A stretch of DNA of 64,000 nt from Acholeplasmatales bacterium (GCA_003477305.1 DMTN01000039.1:3391-67390), one strand, 5' to 3'; shown: positions 53,115 to 61,487, counted from the stretch's first letter. A program made the numbers and translations. Notes: generated by a model from the sequence alone, not told the origin.

Positions 53115-54407
53115 TCAGATCATGACGGATTCGTCGGAGAGCATCCGCGACGGTTTCGGCGCCTTCTTGTTGGCGAGTTCGTCCATCAGGTCGCGGGCGA
53201 CATCGAGGATGTACTGGGCGCGGAACTTGTAGACTTCCATCTGGGTCTCGGCGAGTTTGAACGCGGCTTCGATTTCCTTGTACGACAGGCGGTTGAAATA
53301 CGCCTTGAAGAAATGGATGAGCGAGAGGTATTCCGAGGCATATTGGTTCGCGGCGTTCAGGCGGTCGAGAATCTCGATGTAGGCGTTGGCGTTGTCGGCC
53401 TGCTTCAGGGAGTACATGCAGTAGGCGATCATGATCGCCTCGTAGTCCGGCTTCTTCGTCTGTTCCTTCTCGATCATATTGTAGTATTTGAGCGCTTCTT
53501 CGTATTTTTTCTCCATGAGGAGGCAGTCGGCATAGTTCAGATACGTGACGCGGGTGTTGCGCTGGACGTCGGTGAAGGTCATGTAGACGAGGTTCTTGCG
53601 CAGCAGTTTCTTCGCTTCGTCGATGTTCCCGAGTTTCTTGTAGAACGTCGCGATGTTGATGCGGCAGTAGACGGCCTTGTTATAGTTGAGCTGCTCTTCG
53701 AGCCGGGGCAGGGCCTTGTTCGCATAGATGAGGGCGTTGATGTAGTCGCCGATCATCGAGTAGGCGAAGGAGACGTGATAGTTGGCGGTCGGTTCGAAAT
53801 CGATGAAGTTGGCGCCCATGTAGATCGTCAGGCGGGCGTAATGGACGACCTTCTCGCGATCCTTCTTGAACCCGTAGTAGCAGGTCATGTATTCGTAATA
53901 GAGGAACCGGTGTTCATTGGACATCTTGTCCACGAAGTTCTTGAGGAACTCGATCGACTCGTCGAGTTTTTCCCAGGCGATCACGTTGGTATAGTTGACT
54001 TCGGAGATGTAGTAGATCAGTTGTTCGAGATAATATTGGATCATCAGGATCGAGTTCTGATAGAGCGGCAGGTTCGCCGTCGAGGCATCATAGTACTTCT
54101 TGAAGTCGTTGACCTTCGAAAAACAGACAGACGTATAAAAACGACTAAAATTCTCATCGAAGGACACAATCGTCGACGGGTCGATTTTAGTCTGGATGTT
54201 GAGTACTTCGGCCATGCGCTCGAGCATGTCGCCGGATCCGCTGAATCCTTTCAGCTGGGCACGCCGAAAATTGGACTTTGGAATATCCGCGCTTTCGTTG
54301 ATGTCCTTCTGCGTGAGTCCCCGAAGTTTCTTCAGGTACTCGACCATCACGATGATGTCGTAGTGGTCCTTGAAATAATAACCGCACGAAAAATCATAGA
54401 TCGTCAT
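53115..54407 (-). CDS. RRNPP-type HTH/TPR transcriptional regulator (NprR-sized)
   Basis: A 430-residue putative peptide-responsive regulator. Residues about 20-70 form an XRE-like helix-turn-helix, with LTQKDINESADIPKSNFRRA as the recognition region. Residues about 100-410 are helical, aromatic-rich TPR-like repeats (GDYINALIYANKALPRLEEQ; GNIDEAKKLL; KKYEEALKYYNMIEKEQTKK). The length matches NprR (about 423) more than Rgg or PlcR (about 290). AAAGGATGA precedes the ATG. It lies 94 bases downstream of, and codirectional with, a secreted peptide precursor containing nine repeats, and the two share promoter and terminator. I infer that the mature peptide is its ligand; DNA targets are unknown. 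Confidence 0.8.
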   Translation of the reverse strand: MTIYDFSCGYYFKDHYDIIVMVEYLKKLRGLTQKDINESADIPKSNFRRAQLKGFSGSGDMLERMAEVLNIQTKIDPSTIVSFDENFSRFYTSVCFSKVNDFKKYYDASTANLPLYQNSILMIQYYLEQLIYYISEVNYTNVIAWEKLDESIEFLKNFVDKMSNEHRFLYYEYMTCYYGFKKDREKVVHYARLTIYMGANFIDFEPTANYHVSFAYSMIGDYINALIYANKALPRLEEQLNYNKAVYCRINIATFYKKLGNIDEAKKLLRKNLVYMTFTDVQRNTRVTYLNYADCLLMEKKYEEALKYYNMIEKEQTKKPDYEAIMIAYCMYSLKQADNANAYIEILDRLNAANQYASEYLSLIHFFKAYFNRLSYKEIEAAFKLAETQMEVYKFRAQYILDVARDLMDELANKKAPKPSRMLSDESVMI

Positions 54408-54501
54408 GTTGAATCATCCTTTTCACGAAGCTGTTTTTGGGGCATATCTATCGAACACCCGAAACCGCTTCGTTCCAAGGCAAAACGATGAGGCGTTTGC
54501 T

Positions 54502-55044
54502 TTAGAGCGAAATGAGGGCGTTCGGGTAAGCGAATTCGGGTTCCGGGTCATCGGCGAGTTGAATGACTTTGATGGGATAGGCGAATTCCGGTTCCGGGTC
54601 ATCGGCGAGTTGAATGACTTTGGTGGGATAAGCGAATTCCGGTTCCGGGTCATCGGCGAGTTGAATGACTTTTCCGGGATAGGCGAATTCCGGTTCCGGA
54701 TCATCGGCGAGCTTGACGGCTTTTCCGGGATAGGCGAACTCGGGCTCTGCATCGCTAGTCTTACGGAAGGCTTTTCCGGGATAAGCGAATTCGGGTTCCG
54801 GATCATCCGACTGAGTGAAAGCTTTTCCGGGATAGGCGAACTCGGGTTCCGGGTCATCGGCGAGCTGAATGGCCTTGGTCGGATAGGCGAACTCGGGTTC
54901 CGGGTCATCGGCGAGCTGGATGACTTTGACGGGGTAGGCGAACTCGGGTTCCGGATCGTCGGCGGCGTTGACCGTGGCGAACGTGACGAACAGGAAGGAA
55001 GCGAACAGGATGGCGATCAGGGACTTGAGAATGAGCTTTTTCAT
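54502..55044 (-). CDS. Secreted multi-repeat peptide precursor (candidate pheromone, nine units)
   Basis: A 180-residue precursor. Residues 1-27 are a secretion signal (MKKLILKSL, hydrophobic core, ending TVNA). The rest is exactly nine tandem units of 17 residues with no spacer: unit 1 is ADDPEPEFAYPVKVIQL and all nine contain EPEFAYP. Variation is in the four or so residues after the core; unit 5 starts TSDAE rather than ADDPE and the last unit ends NALISL. Lys at unit position 13 is kept in eight of nine units, a possible processing site. AAAAGGAGA precedes the ATG. The NprR-like gene follows. I recognise no homologue; a structural or adhesive role is an alternative. Confidence 0.85.
   Translation of the reverse strand: MKKLILKSLIAILFASFLFVTFATVNAADDPEPEFAYPVKVIQLADDPEPEFAYPTKAIQLADDPEPEFAYPGKAFTQSDDPEPEFAYPGKAFRKTSDAEPEFAYPGKAVKLADDPEPEFAYPGKVIQLADDPEPEFAYPTKVIQLADDPEPEFAYPIKVIQLADDPEPEFAYPNALISL
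54505..54963 (-). repeat. Nine in-frame tandem repeats of 51 bp
   Basis: Nine 51-bp units without gaps, in gene order 54913-54963, 54862-54912, 54811-54861, 54760-54810, 54709-54759, 54658-54708, 54607-54657, 54556-54606 and 54505-54555. Codons for the invariant EPEFAYP core vary synonymously (for example GAA/GAG, GCC/GCT, TAT/TAC), so the peptide rather than the DNA is being kept. Units 6-8 are most alike, which suggests recent duplication at that end. Confidence 0.95.
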
Positions 55045-55128
55045 GGGAATCTCCTTTTGACGGCTGGTATGGTACTACGGTGACGATTTGACTTTTTGAG
55101 ATTTCGTGCGACCTCATGTGCCAACATC

Positions 55129-55157
55129 ACTATATCACAGCGTCAAAAGAATGTAAA
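55129..55157 (-). promoter_or_regulatory. Promoter of the peptide/regulator locus
   Basis: TTTACA (55152-55157) and TATAGT (55129-55134) on the minus strand with a 17-base spacer, 85 bases before the precursor start. A second, extended -10 element (TGCTATAAT, about 55188-55197) lies further upstream without a clear -35. Confidence 0.7.
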
Positions 55158-55360
55158 TATTCCCCTTTGTGAATACTAAGTACTATTATTATAGCATAAT
55201 GCAAAATATCAAGCACTAAAATATTCGTTTTTTAGAACCTTTTGCGATTTTTCGGTTTTTTGACGAGCGGATTTCCGTCATACGAGTGGATAAAAATATT
55301 TTTTTCTTTATAGAAAACGATCGAATATTCATCATTTCGGACCTTTTCTGGCCGATCGGC
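55158..55360 (-). other. AT-rich intergenic region upstream of the peptide locus
   Basis: This stretch is far richer in A and T than the genes around it. It holds the extended -10 element and perhaps a 39-codon frame on the minus strand (55216-55335; ATG ATG start after AAAAGG; product very basic, Ser/Lys/Arg-rich), which I consider only possible. A longer antisense-looking frame through the neighbouring terminator is not credible. The base composition suggests regulatory DNA or foreign origin. Confidence 0.4.
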
Positions 55361-55394
55361 AATAAAAAAGACGGTCTGATTGCTCAAACCGTCG
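55361..55394 (-). terminator. Terminator of the acyltransferase/PQ-loop operon
   Basis: A 9-bp stem (acggtctga at 55371-55379 with tcaaaccgt at 55384-55392, one wobble) followed by TTTTTTATT on the minus strand. It overlaps the last codons of the PQ-loop gene. Confidence 0.75.
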
Positions 55395-55668
55395 TTGTTT
55401 CGCGATGAAGGTCCAACCGGATATTCCGGAAAAGCAGAAGGCAATAGACCCCCACGATGGCGAAGTTGAAGAAGTAGAAGGCGAGGACATAGGTGATCTG
55501 CCCGTTCACGAATTTGTTCACGATCCCCATCGCATAACCGAACAGGATCAACAGCACGGCCGGCAGACTCGCTCCTTTGGCGGTGCGGGCTTTGTACGCC
55601 TTGAAGACGGCGACCGGCCAGGACGCACCGAAGCAGAGCAACATCAGAACTTCGAAGATTTGCGGCAT
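55384..55668 (-). CDS. Small PQ-loop (SemiSWEET-like) membrane protein
   Basis: A 94-residue protein with three hydrophobic helices, the size of a SemiSWEET half-transporter. The PQ-loop-like motif is in FGASWPVAVFKAYKARTAKG, followed by a short loop and two further helices. Such proteins may carry sugars or other small solutes as dimers, but many remain uncharacterised. The ribosome binding site is weak (the preceding region overlaps the acyltransferase stop, 14 bases upstream), which suggests coupling. Its location next to the peptide locus is probably incidental, because a terminator separates them. Confidence 0.72.
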   Translation of the reverse strand: MPQIFEVLMLLCFGASWPVAVFKAYKARTAKGASLPAVLLILFGYAMGIVNKFVNGQITYVLAFYFFNFAIVGVYCLLLFRNIRLDLHRETTTV

Positions 55669-55682
55669 GATCGGCGGAAGCC

Positions 55683-56930
55683 TTACTTCTTCTTCGTTTC
55701 CGCGTTGACGATCTTGAACAGTTCCTCGGCCGCGAAGTGAAGCTTGGTCACGACGTTTTTCTGATGACGCGGGTAGAGATAATAGGTGTCGTCGAGCGTC
55801 GACAGCGAGATACAGTCTGCGCCCTTGCCGAGATAGTCGTATTCGATGTGGATCGAATAATTGGCGAGCGGTTCCTTCTCGAGCGAAAATTCTACTCCGT
55901 CGAACACGCCCTTGACATGGAACCCGGTCCGGTCATGCACGAGATTGGCGTTGCCGAGCCGGATGAACCCTTTCGACCCCGGCAGCGAGTCGACGATGAC
56001 GTCGTCTTCGAATCGGTAGTTGCCGGACTCGATCTCGCGTTTGACGTTCCCGCGCTCCCATTCGTACCAGTCCGGGACGCTCGTGAATTTGCCGTCACCG
56101 TTCTCGCCGTGCAGGACCCCGTGGGTGTCCATGTCGTATGCCTTGCCACAATGGCCGCACCAGAGACGGCTGCCGTCGGATTCCATCTCGTGCTCGGTGA
56201 GGCAGTGCGGGCACTGGTAGAGCACGCGGTGCAGACCCTTGGCCCGATCCTTGAACGTCATTTCCTGTTTCGATTCGAGCAGGTAGCGGTATTCGTCGTA
56301 CACAAACGCCTTGGCGATGCGGGCGTTGATTTCCGCGACGGATATCGTCTTAATTTCGTCGGCGGTGACGATCTGCGTCATGTCGGCCGCCAGTCGGATC
56401 TTCCGCTGCGTCAGATTCCAGACCGGCGAAGACAGATGGTCTCCGTGCATGTTGAGGACGGCGACCGGGACTTTCATGACCTTGCACAACTTGCCGAGCG
56501 AGTCGGGTAAAATCGCCGTCGTCCCGCTGATCGAATAGCGCGCTTCCGGATAGATCGCGGCGATCGTCTTGTTGACTTTGAGCGAGTGTTCGATCTGCCG
56601 GACGAGGACGATGTCGTTCGTGAATTTCCGCTTGCAGATGCAACCGACATTGCGGAGGAGCTGCTCGCGGTTGATGAATCCGTCGATGGCCACGACATAG
56701 TTGGCGGTATGCGGAAAAATCGCGGCGGTCGTGACCGAGAAATCGATGAAGGCGGCGTGCGTACAAAGCAAAATGTACGGCGGTTTGAGCCCTTTCATAT
56801 TGACCTTGTTGACTTTCAGGTGGTGTTTCCAAACGTTCGGGAAAGCCATGACCCAGGATAAAAGCGTCAGATACCACGCCTGTTTTTTCGGTTTTGCCAA
56901 CATGTCGTAATGGACGATGCTCTTCTGCAT
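55683..56930 (-). CDS. PlsC-like acyltransferase with C-terminal zinc ribbon
   Basis: A 415-residue membrane-associated acyltransferase of the lysophosphatidate acyltransferase superfamily. The catalytic motif is HAAFIDF (H-x4-D), followed by YPEARYS as the second block. A zinc ribbon, CPHC...CGHC, lies near residues 245-270, and the final 130 residues form a beta-rich domain absent from typical PlsC. The fusion is seen in some Bacillota proteins whose role is not known to me. AAGGGGGAC precedes the ATG. It is the first gene of a two-gene unit with the PQ-loop gene. Confidence 0.78.
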   Translation of the reverse strand: MQKSIVHYDMLAKPKKQAWYLTLLSWVMAFPNVWKHHLKVNKVNMKGLKPPYILLCTHAAFIDFSVTTAAIFPHTANYVVAIDGFINREQLLRNVGCICKRKFTNDIVLVRQIEHSLKVNKTIAAIYPEARYSISGTTAILPDSLGKLCKVMKVPVAVLNMHGDHLSSPVWNLTQRKIRLAADMTQIVTADEIKTISVAEINARIAKAFVYDEYRYLLESKQEMTFKDRAKGLHRVLYQCPHCLTEHEMESDGSRLWCGHCGKAYDMDTHGVLHGENGDGKFTSVPDWYEWERGNVKREIESGNYRFEDDVIVDSLPGSKGFIRLGNANLVHDRTGFHVKGVFDGVEFSLEKEPLANYSIHIEYDYLGKGADCISLSTLDDTYYLYPRHQKNVVTKLHFAAEELFKIVNAETKKK

Positions 56931-56947
56931 TGCGTTGTCCCCCTTAG

Positions 56948-56987
56948 GAAAAAAACACAGCGATCAGTTCGACTTCATCGCTGTGGA
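56948..56987 (-). terminator. Terminator of the 7TM-PAS-GGDEF gene
   Basis: A 9-bp perfect stem (cacagcgat at 56956-56964 with atcgctgtg at 56977-56985) followed by TTTTTTTCC on the minus strand. Confidence 0.8.
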
Positions 56988-57044
56988 ATCATAGTATCAT
57001 GCGAATCGTGAATCGTCAACCGCCCCGAACAACAGCGTTCGCAC

Positions 57045-58583
57045 TCAGAGCACGGTCGTGACGACGTTTTTATTCGAGCGTTTGGAGATGTAAAGGGCTT
57101 CGTCGGCGCCTTTGATCGTTTCCTTCAGCGAACCGCTGCCGACACGGGCGCCCTTGACGCCGACCGAGACGGTGATGCGGATGCTGAGATTGCCGATTTC
57201 GAAGCTTGCTTGCTCCACGTTGACGCGGATGCGTTCGGCGACGACGCGGGCCTCTTCCGGCCTGGCGTCGCGGACGAAGACGACGAATTCTTCGCCGCCG
57301 TACCGGGCGAGCGTGGCATTCTCATCGAGCGCTGATTGGATGATGCTTGCCAAGTCTTCGAGGACCACGTCGCCGACCGGATGACCGTAGGTATCATTGA
57401 CTTTCTTGAAGTCGTCGATGTCGATCATCATCACCGAATAATCGCCCTGCCCATGGGTCGGATCGTCGAGATAGGCGGTCGTTGCCGCAAAGAATGCGCG
57501 TCGGTTGAATACGGCGGTCAAGGAGTCGTGCGAGGCCTCATAATCCAGTTTCTCGATGCGTTCGAGATAACTCGTCATATCGTTGAAGCGAATGATGTAT
57601 CCGCTCAGCGTCCCGTGTTTCGTACTGAGCGGGAAGGTTTCAGCGATGTAACGCTTGTCATGATGCTCGAACGGAACCGTCTCCTTGCCTTTGACGGACT
57701 CGACGAACTCCTCGGGAAGAAACGACGCGGACAAAGGCATCCCGAAATGCACGACGTCTTTGCCGAAATCGTCAAACGCGGCGTTCCAGGAAATGACATC
57801 GTAATGCTCATCAAGCACCAGAATCGGGTCAAGCGCCTTCTCAAATGTCGCCTGATGGGCGGACGGCGTCAAAATGAAGAGATCGTAGCGGAACATGAAA
57901 TACAGGATGACGAAGCTGATGGCGGAGATCGCATAAAGCACATAGTCCAACCCAGAGGTCACGGTGGAGAAGAGGGTCACCGAAATAAACAAAGAAGCGG
58001 CGAATCCAAACGTACCGAGGATCCAGGATTGGCGGCGTTTGATGCCGGTTGATTTGAGTGCGATTTTCATGTAAAGGGCGCCGACGAGGGCGAGCACGAG
58101 CAGATTGTGGACCGCTTGCACATAGTACATCCAGCCCTTGCCGAGAACAAGAACGTCGATTCCCAGCGTCGCAGCGGAACCCGGCATGATTTCGGCGAAC
58201 GTATAGTACCAGTCAAACGGCGTATAGTAGCTGAATTGAACTGAAATCATCACGATCGAGGGAATGAACACCGCGAGTGTGGTCTGCCACCATTTTGGTT
58301 TCCGATCACGCCAGCCGAACTTCACCGCGAGCAAAAACCAGAACGGTGCCATGAAAGGGATCGCAATATACTGGATGTGATTGAAAAGAATCTTGACGTC
58401 GATCGATGTCGCGGCCAGTTCCAGCGCATAGGCGGTCGCATAGATCCCCAAGAGGAAAAACATCACGGCGAGTTGCCAGAATCCATGGGCTCGCCGAAGA
58501 TTCGTCACGATGGCGACGGCGATGCCGATCGAGATGATGCCGATGGCGAAGGTGACGCCGATGAGAATGATGTCGAATTGCAT
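57045..58583 (-). CDS. Membrane diguanylate cyclase: 7TM sensor, PAS, GGDEF
   Basis: A 512-residue membrane sensor that makes cyclic-di-GMP. Seven hydrophobic helices span about residues 1-235 (the histidine kinase N-terminal 7TM-type sensor). A PAS-like domain lies at about 245-345 and a GGDEF domain at 350-512 with an intact RYGGEEF (427-433) and DFKKVNDTYGHPVGD. There is no phosphodiesterase module. GGGAGGCG precedes the ATG; TATAAT at 58607-58612 and a 16-bp palindrome at 58635-58650 (GTGTAT-tttt-ATACAC) lie upstream and may be its promoter and operator. Confidence 0.9.
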   Translation of the reverse strand: MQFDIILIGVTFAIGIISIGIAVAIVTNLRRAHGFWQLAVMFFLLGIYATAYALELAATSIDVKILFNHIQYIAIPFMAPFWFLLAVKFGWRDRKPKWWQTTLAVFIPSIVMISVQFSYYTPFDWYYTFAEIMPGSAATLGIDVLVLGKGWMYYVQAVHNLLVLALVGALYMKIALKSTGIKRRQSWILGTFGFAASLFISVTLFSTVTSGLDYVLYAISAISFVILYFMFRYDLFILTPSAHQATFEKALDPILVLDEHYDVISWNAAFDDFGKDVVHFGMPLSASFLPEEFVESVKGKETVPFEHHDKRYIAETFPLSTKHGTLSGYIIRFNDMTSYLERIEKLDYEASHDSLTAVFNRRAFFAATTAYLDDPTHGQGDYSVMMIDIDDFKKVNDTYGHPVGDVVLEDLASIIQSALDENATLARYGGEEFVVFVRDARPEEARVVAERIRVNVEQASFEIGNLSIRITVSVGVKGARVGSGSLKETIKGADEALYISKRSNKNVVTTVL

Positions 58584-58664
58584 GGCTTTCGCCTCCCTAG
58601 TACAAAATTATATCACACCGCCTGTGGATTACTTGTGTATTTTTATACACACGGTCGCTTTGTT

Positions 58665-58710
58665 CGAAAAAAAACCATCGAGTCGGCCGTCAGACGGCTT
58701 TCTCGATGGA
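58665..58710 (-). terminator. Terminator of the MFS/ABC-F operon
   Basis: An 8-bp perfect outer stem (ccatcgag at 58675-58682 with ctcgatgg at 58702-58709) and an inner stem, followed by TTTTTTTTCG on the minus strand. Confidence 0.8.
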
Positions 58711-60273
58711 ATCCAGATAGTCTTCGTAGTTGCAAGGCTTGTCGAAGGTGACCGTCCGATCGATCGCGATGATGCGGTTGGCGACGGTGTCGATCAGTTC
58801 CTGGTCGTGGCTGGTGAACAGCATGACGCCGCGGAACCGATTCATGCCCTGATTGAGCGCGGTGATCGACTCGAGGTCGAGATGATTGGTCGGATCGTCG
58901 AACACAAGTGCGTTCGCACCCGAGAGCATAAGCTTGATGAGCATCATGCGGACCTTTTCGCCACCGGAGAGGACCTTGCACGACTTGAGGCTTTCATCGC
59001 CGCCGAAGAGCATCCTGCCGAGCCAGCCGCGGATGAAGGTTTCCGCCTGCTCGGCGCCGGTGTACTGACGCACCCAGTCGATCAGATTCATCTCCCGGTT
59101 GAAGTACTTCTGGTTGTCCTGAGGGAAGAAGGCGGTCGTGATCGTGATGCCCCACTTGAACGTTCCGGTATAATCCTCATCTTCCCCTTCAAGGATTTTG
59201 AAGAGTGCCGAGATGATGGTCGTGTCCGATGAGATAAAGGCGATCTTCTCATCTTTCCTGACCGCGAAGGAGACATTCTCGAAGAGTCCTTTCTTGGTCA
59301 GATTCTCGACAAACAGGATTTCGTTACCGACGTCCCGGTTGGGCTGGAACTCGATGAACGGGTAGCGCCGCATCGACGGCTTGATGTCGTTCAAGACGAT
59401 CTTGTCGAGCGCTTTTTTCCTGGATGTGGCCTGCTTGGCTTTCGATTTGTTGGCGCTGAACCGGCGGATGAAATCTTCCAGTTCCTTGATCTTCGTTTCC
59501 GATTTCTTGTTCTGATCCTTCGCCTGGCGCAATGCCAGCTGGCTTGATTCGTACCAGAAGTCGTAGTTGCCGGGATACATCGTGATGCGCCCGTACTCGA
59601 CGTCGCAGATGCGGGTACAGACATCATTCAGGAAGTGCCGGTCGTGGCTGACGACGAGGACGCAGTTCTCATAGTTCATCAGGAAGTTTTCCAACCAGCG
59701 AACCGAAATCGGATCGAGGTTGTTCGTCGGCTCGTCGAGCAGCAACACTTCGGGATTGCCGAAAAGCGCTTGGGCGAGCAGAACCTTGACCTTCCGCTTC
59801 GCGTCATAGGTCTTCATCGGCTTTTGATAGTCGTCCGCGTGGATCCCCAGGCCGTCAAGCAGAATTTCGGCGTTGCTCTCGGCGTTCCATCCGTCCAATT
59901 CGGCGAATTCACCCTCCAGTTCGGCGAGCCGCATGCCGATCGCTTCGGTGAAATCGACGGATTCATACAGTCGGTTTTTTTCGGTGATGACATCGACGAG
60001 CCGCTTGTGTCCCATCAGAACCGTCTCGAGGACGGTGTGGCGGTCGAACGCATGCTGGTTCTGCGCGAGAATCGACAGACGGCAGTTCGGCTGAAGCCAT
60101 ACTTCTCCGGAGGTCGTTTCGATTTCCTTCGTCAAAAGTTTCAAAAACGTCGTCTTGCCGGCGCCGTTTGCGCCGATGACGCCGTAACAGTTGCCCTTGG
60201 TGAATTCCAGATTGACTTCGGAGAACAGTTTTCTCCCGCCGAACATCAATTCGACATTACTTACTTTCAGCAT
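58690..60273 (-). CDS. ABC-F family ATPase
   Basis: A 527-residue soluble protein with two ABC domains and no membrane segment, as in ribosome-acting ABC-F proteins. The first half has GANGAGKTT, an AILAQN-type region and LLLDEPTNNLD; a charged linker (KDQNKKSETKIKELEDFIRR) separates it from the second half with LSGGEKVRMMLIKLML and ALVFDDPTNHLDLESI. In general these proteins act in translation or antibiotic protection. The second Walker A (ISSDTTIISALF) is degenerate. The ATG overlaps the upstream MFS stop by 17 bases, so the two are coupled. Confidence 0.9.
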   Translation of the reverse strand: MLKVSNVELMFGGRKLFSEVNLEFTKGNCYGVIGANGAGKTTFLKLLTKEIETTSGEVWLQPNCRLSILAQNQHAFDRHTVLETVLMGHKRLVDVITEKNRLYESVDFTEAIGMRLAELEGEFAELDGWNAESNAEILLDGLGIHADDYQKPMKTYDAKRKVKVLLAQALFGNPEVLLLDEPTNNLDPISVRWLENFLMNYENCVLVVSHDRHFLNDVCTRICDVEYGRITMYPGNYDFWYESSQLALRQAKDQNKKSETKIKELEDFIRRFSANKSKAKQATSRKKALDKIVLNDIKPSMRRYPFIEFQPNRDVGNEILFVENLTKKGLFENVSFAVRKDEKIAFISSDTTIISALFKILEGEDEDYTGTFKWGITITTAFFPQDNQKYFNREMNLIDWVRQYTGAEQAETFIRGWLGRMLFGGDESLKSCKVLSGGEKVRMMLIKLMLSGANALVFDDPTNHLDLESITALNQGMNRFRGVMLFTSHDQELIDTVANRIIAIDRTVTFDKPCNYEDYLDSIEKAV

Positions 60274-61453
60274 AAGTTTGTTGGTTCTCCTCTCCGGCCA
60301 CAGAAGTTCTGATGCGCGGGGTGAAAATGATGAAGACGAGCAGCCCCGTGAAAATCAGGATCATATTGACCAAATATAAATTCGGATACCCGTACTTCTC
60401 CACGAACATGCCGGAGACGAAATTGCCGACGCCGGTATAGATCGAGAAAAGCAAGGTGACGATGAGGATCGCCGGCGTCACGTTTTCGACGCGGACGATC
60501 TTGATGAGAAACTTGATATGGGCAACCAGAATGATTCCCCATGCGGCGCCGCGCAGCAGCGTCACGGCGTAGATGACGGGGAGTGATGGCTCCAGCGTGT
60601 AGATCAGAAACCGGAAGACGAACATCCCGCCGGCGACGATGAACAAAAGTTTGTCAGACGCTTGCGTGGCTTTCGTCATTATCAGTCGCATCACCACGAC
60701 TTCCACCGTGACGAACGCGGCGTATAACCAGCCGTAGTCGATCGACGTGATCGCGAATTTGTCGGTAAGATAGATCCCGAAGAACGAATCGCCGATGCGG
60801 ACCGAGCCGATCACCAGCGTATAGAATACCAGGTACTTGTAGAACTCGACATTCCGCAACAGTTCCTTGATATCCCGTTTCGGCTTGACCGTGTTGCTGG
60901 ACGGCTTCTCAAGCGGCTTGATCCAGATCGCGATGAACGCGGTCAGCGCGAACAGGATGCCGGCGCAGAGAAACAGCACGTCATATCCGACATAGACGCC
61001 GAGATAGCCGCCGATCAGGGTCGCAACGACGTAGGAGATCGATGCCCAGATGCGGATGCCCGAGTATTCGAGTTTGTTGTGATTGGCGAAGGTCGCGGTG
61101 AATCCGTCTTGGATCGAGATATACGGCGAACAGAGAACGGCGATAAGCCCGATGATGATCGCATAGGCCTCCAGCGTGCTGACCTGCGTGATCGAGAAGA
61201 TGAGGATGCCTTCGACGACGGTCATGATTTGCAGGATGATGCGGCTGACCTTCATATCCTTGACGAAGTAGGTCCAGATCGGGTTGACGACGATGGTCAG
61301 GATCGGCGTGATCGCAAGCAGGAGCCCGAGTTCGGAATCCGAATTCGATCCGAGTTTGGACAAGAAATAAAGAGACGAGAACGGATAAAAGAAAGCGTCG
61401 GCGAAATAGCGGATGAAATAGAAGAATTTGAATTTGTTGTTTTCTCTTTCCAC
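60257..61453 (-). CDS. Major facilitator superfamily transporter (MFS_1-like)
   Basis: A 398-residue membrane protein with about twelve hydrophobic segments, of the LacY/NupG-like MFS subgroup (opening FFYFIRYFADAFFYPFSSLYF). The substrate is unknown. I chose GTG 61451-61453 because GGGGGTGACGC precedes it, the resulting N-terminus is normal for the family, and a strong promoter ends just upstream; a longer frame would read through the promoter and upstream non-coding DNA. The gene overlaps the ABC-F start by 17 bases, so both proteins are made from one mRNA. Confidence 0.85.
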   Translation of the reverse strand: MERENNKFKFFYFIRYFADAFFYPFSSLYFLSKLGSNSDSELGLLLAITPILTIVVNPIWTYFVKDMKVSRIILQIMTVVEGILIFSITQVSTLEAYAIIIGLIAVLCSPYISIQDGFTATFANHNKLEYSGIRIWASISYVVATLIGGYLGVYVGYDVLFLCAGILFALTAFIAIWIKPLEKPSSNTVKPKRDIKELLRNVEFYKYLVFYTLVIGSVRIGDSFFGIYLTDKFAITSIDYGWLYAAFVTVEVVVMRLIMTKATQASDKLLFIVAGGMFVFRFLIYTLEPSLPVIYAVTLLRGAAWGIILVAHIKFLIKIVRVENVTPAILIVTLLFSIYTGVGNFVSGMFVEKYGYPNLYLVNMILIFTGLLVFIIFTPRIRTSVAGEENQQTYAESK

Positions 61454-61487
61454 GCGCGTCACCCCCGCACTTCTCAAACGACATATA

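Noticed and set aside
54505..54963. CRISPR array suspected from regular repeats
   Set aside because: Units are contiguous 51-bp repeats without unique spacers and read in frame as a secreted precursor; no cas genes are nearby.
55232..55444. 70-codon frame on the minus strand overlapping the PQ-loop gene and its terminator
   Set aside because: It starts inside another gene and reads through a terminator stem; no ribosome binding site supports it.
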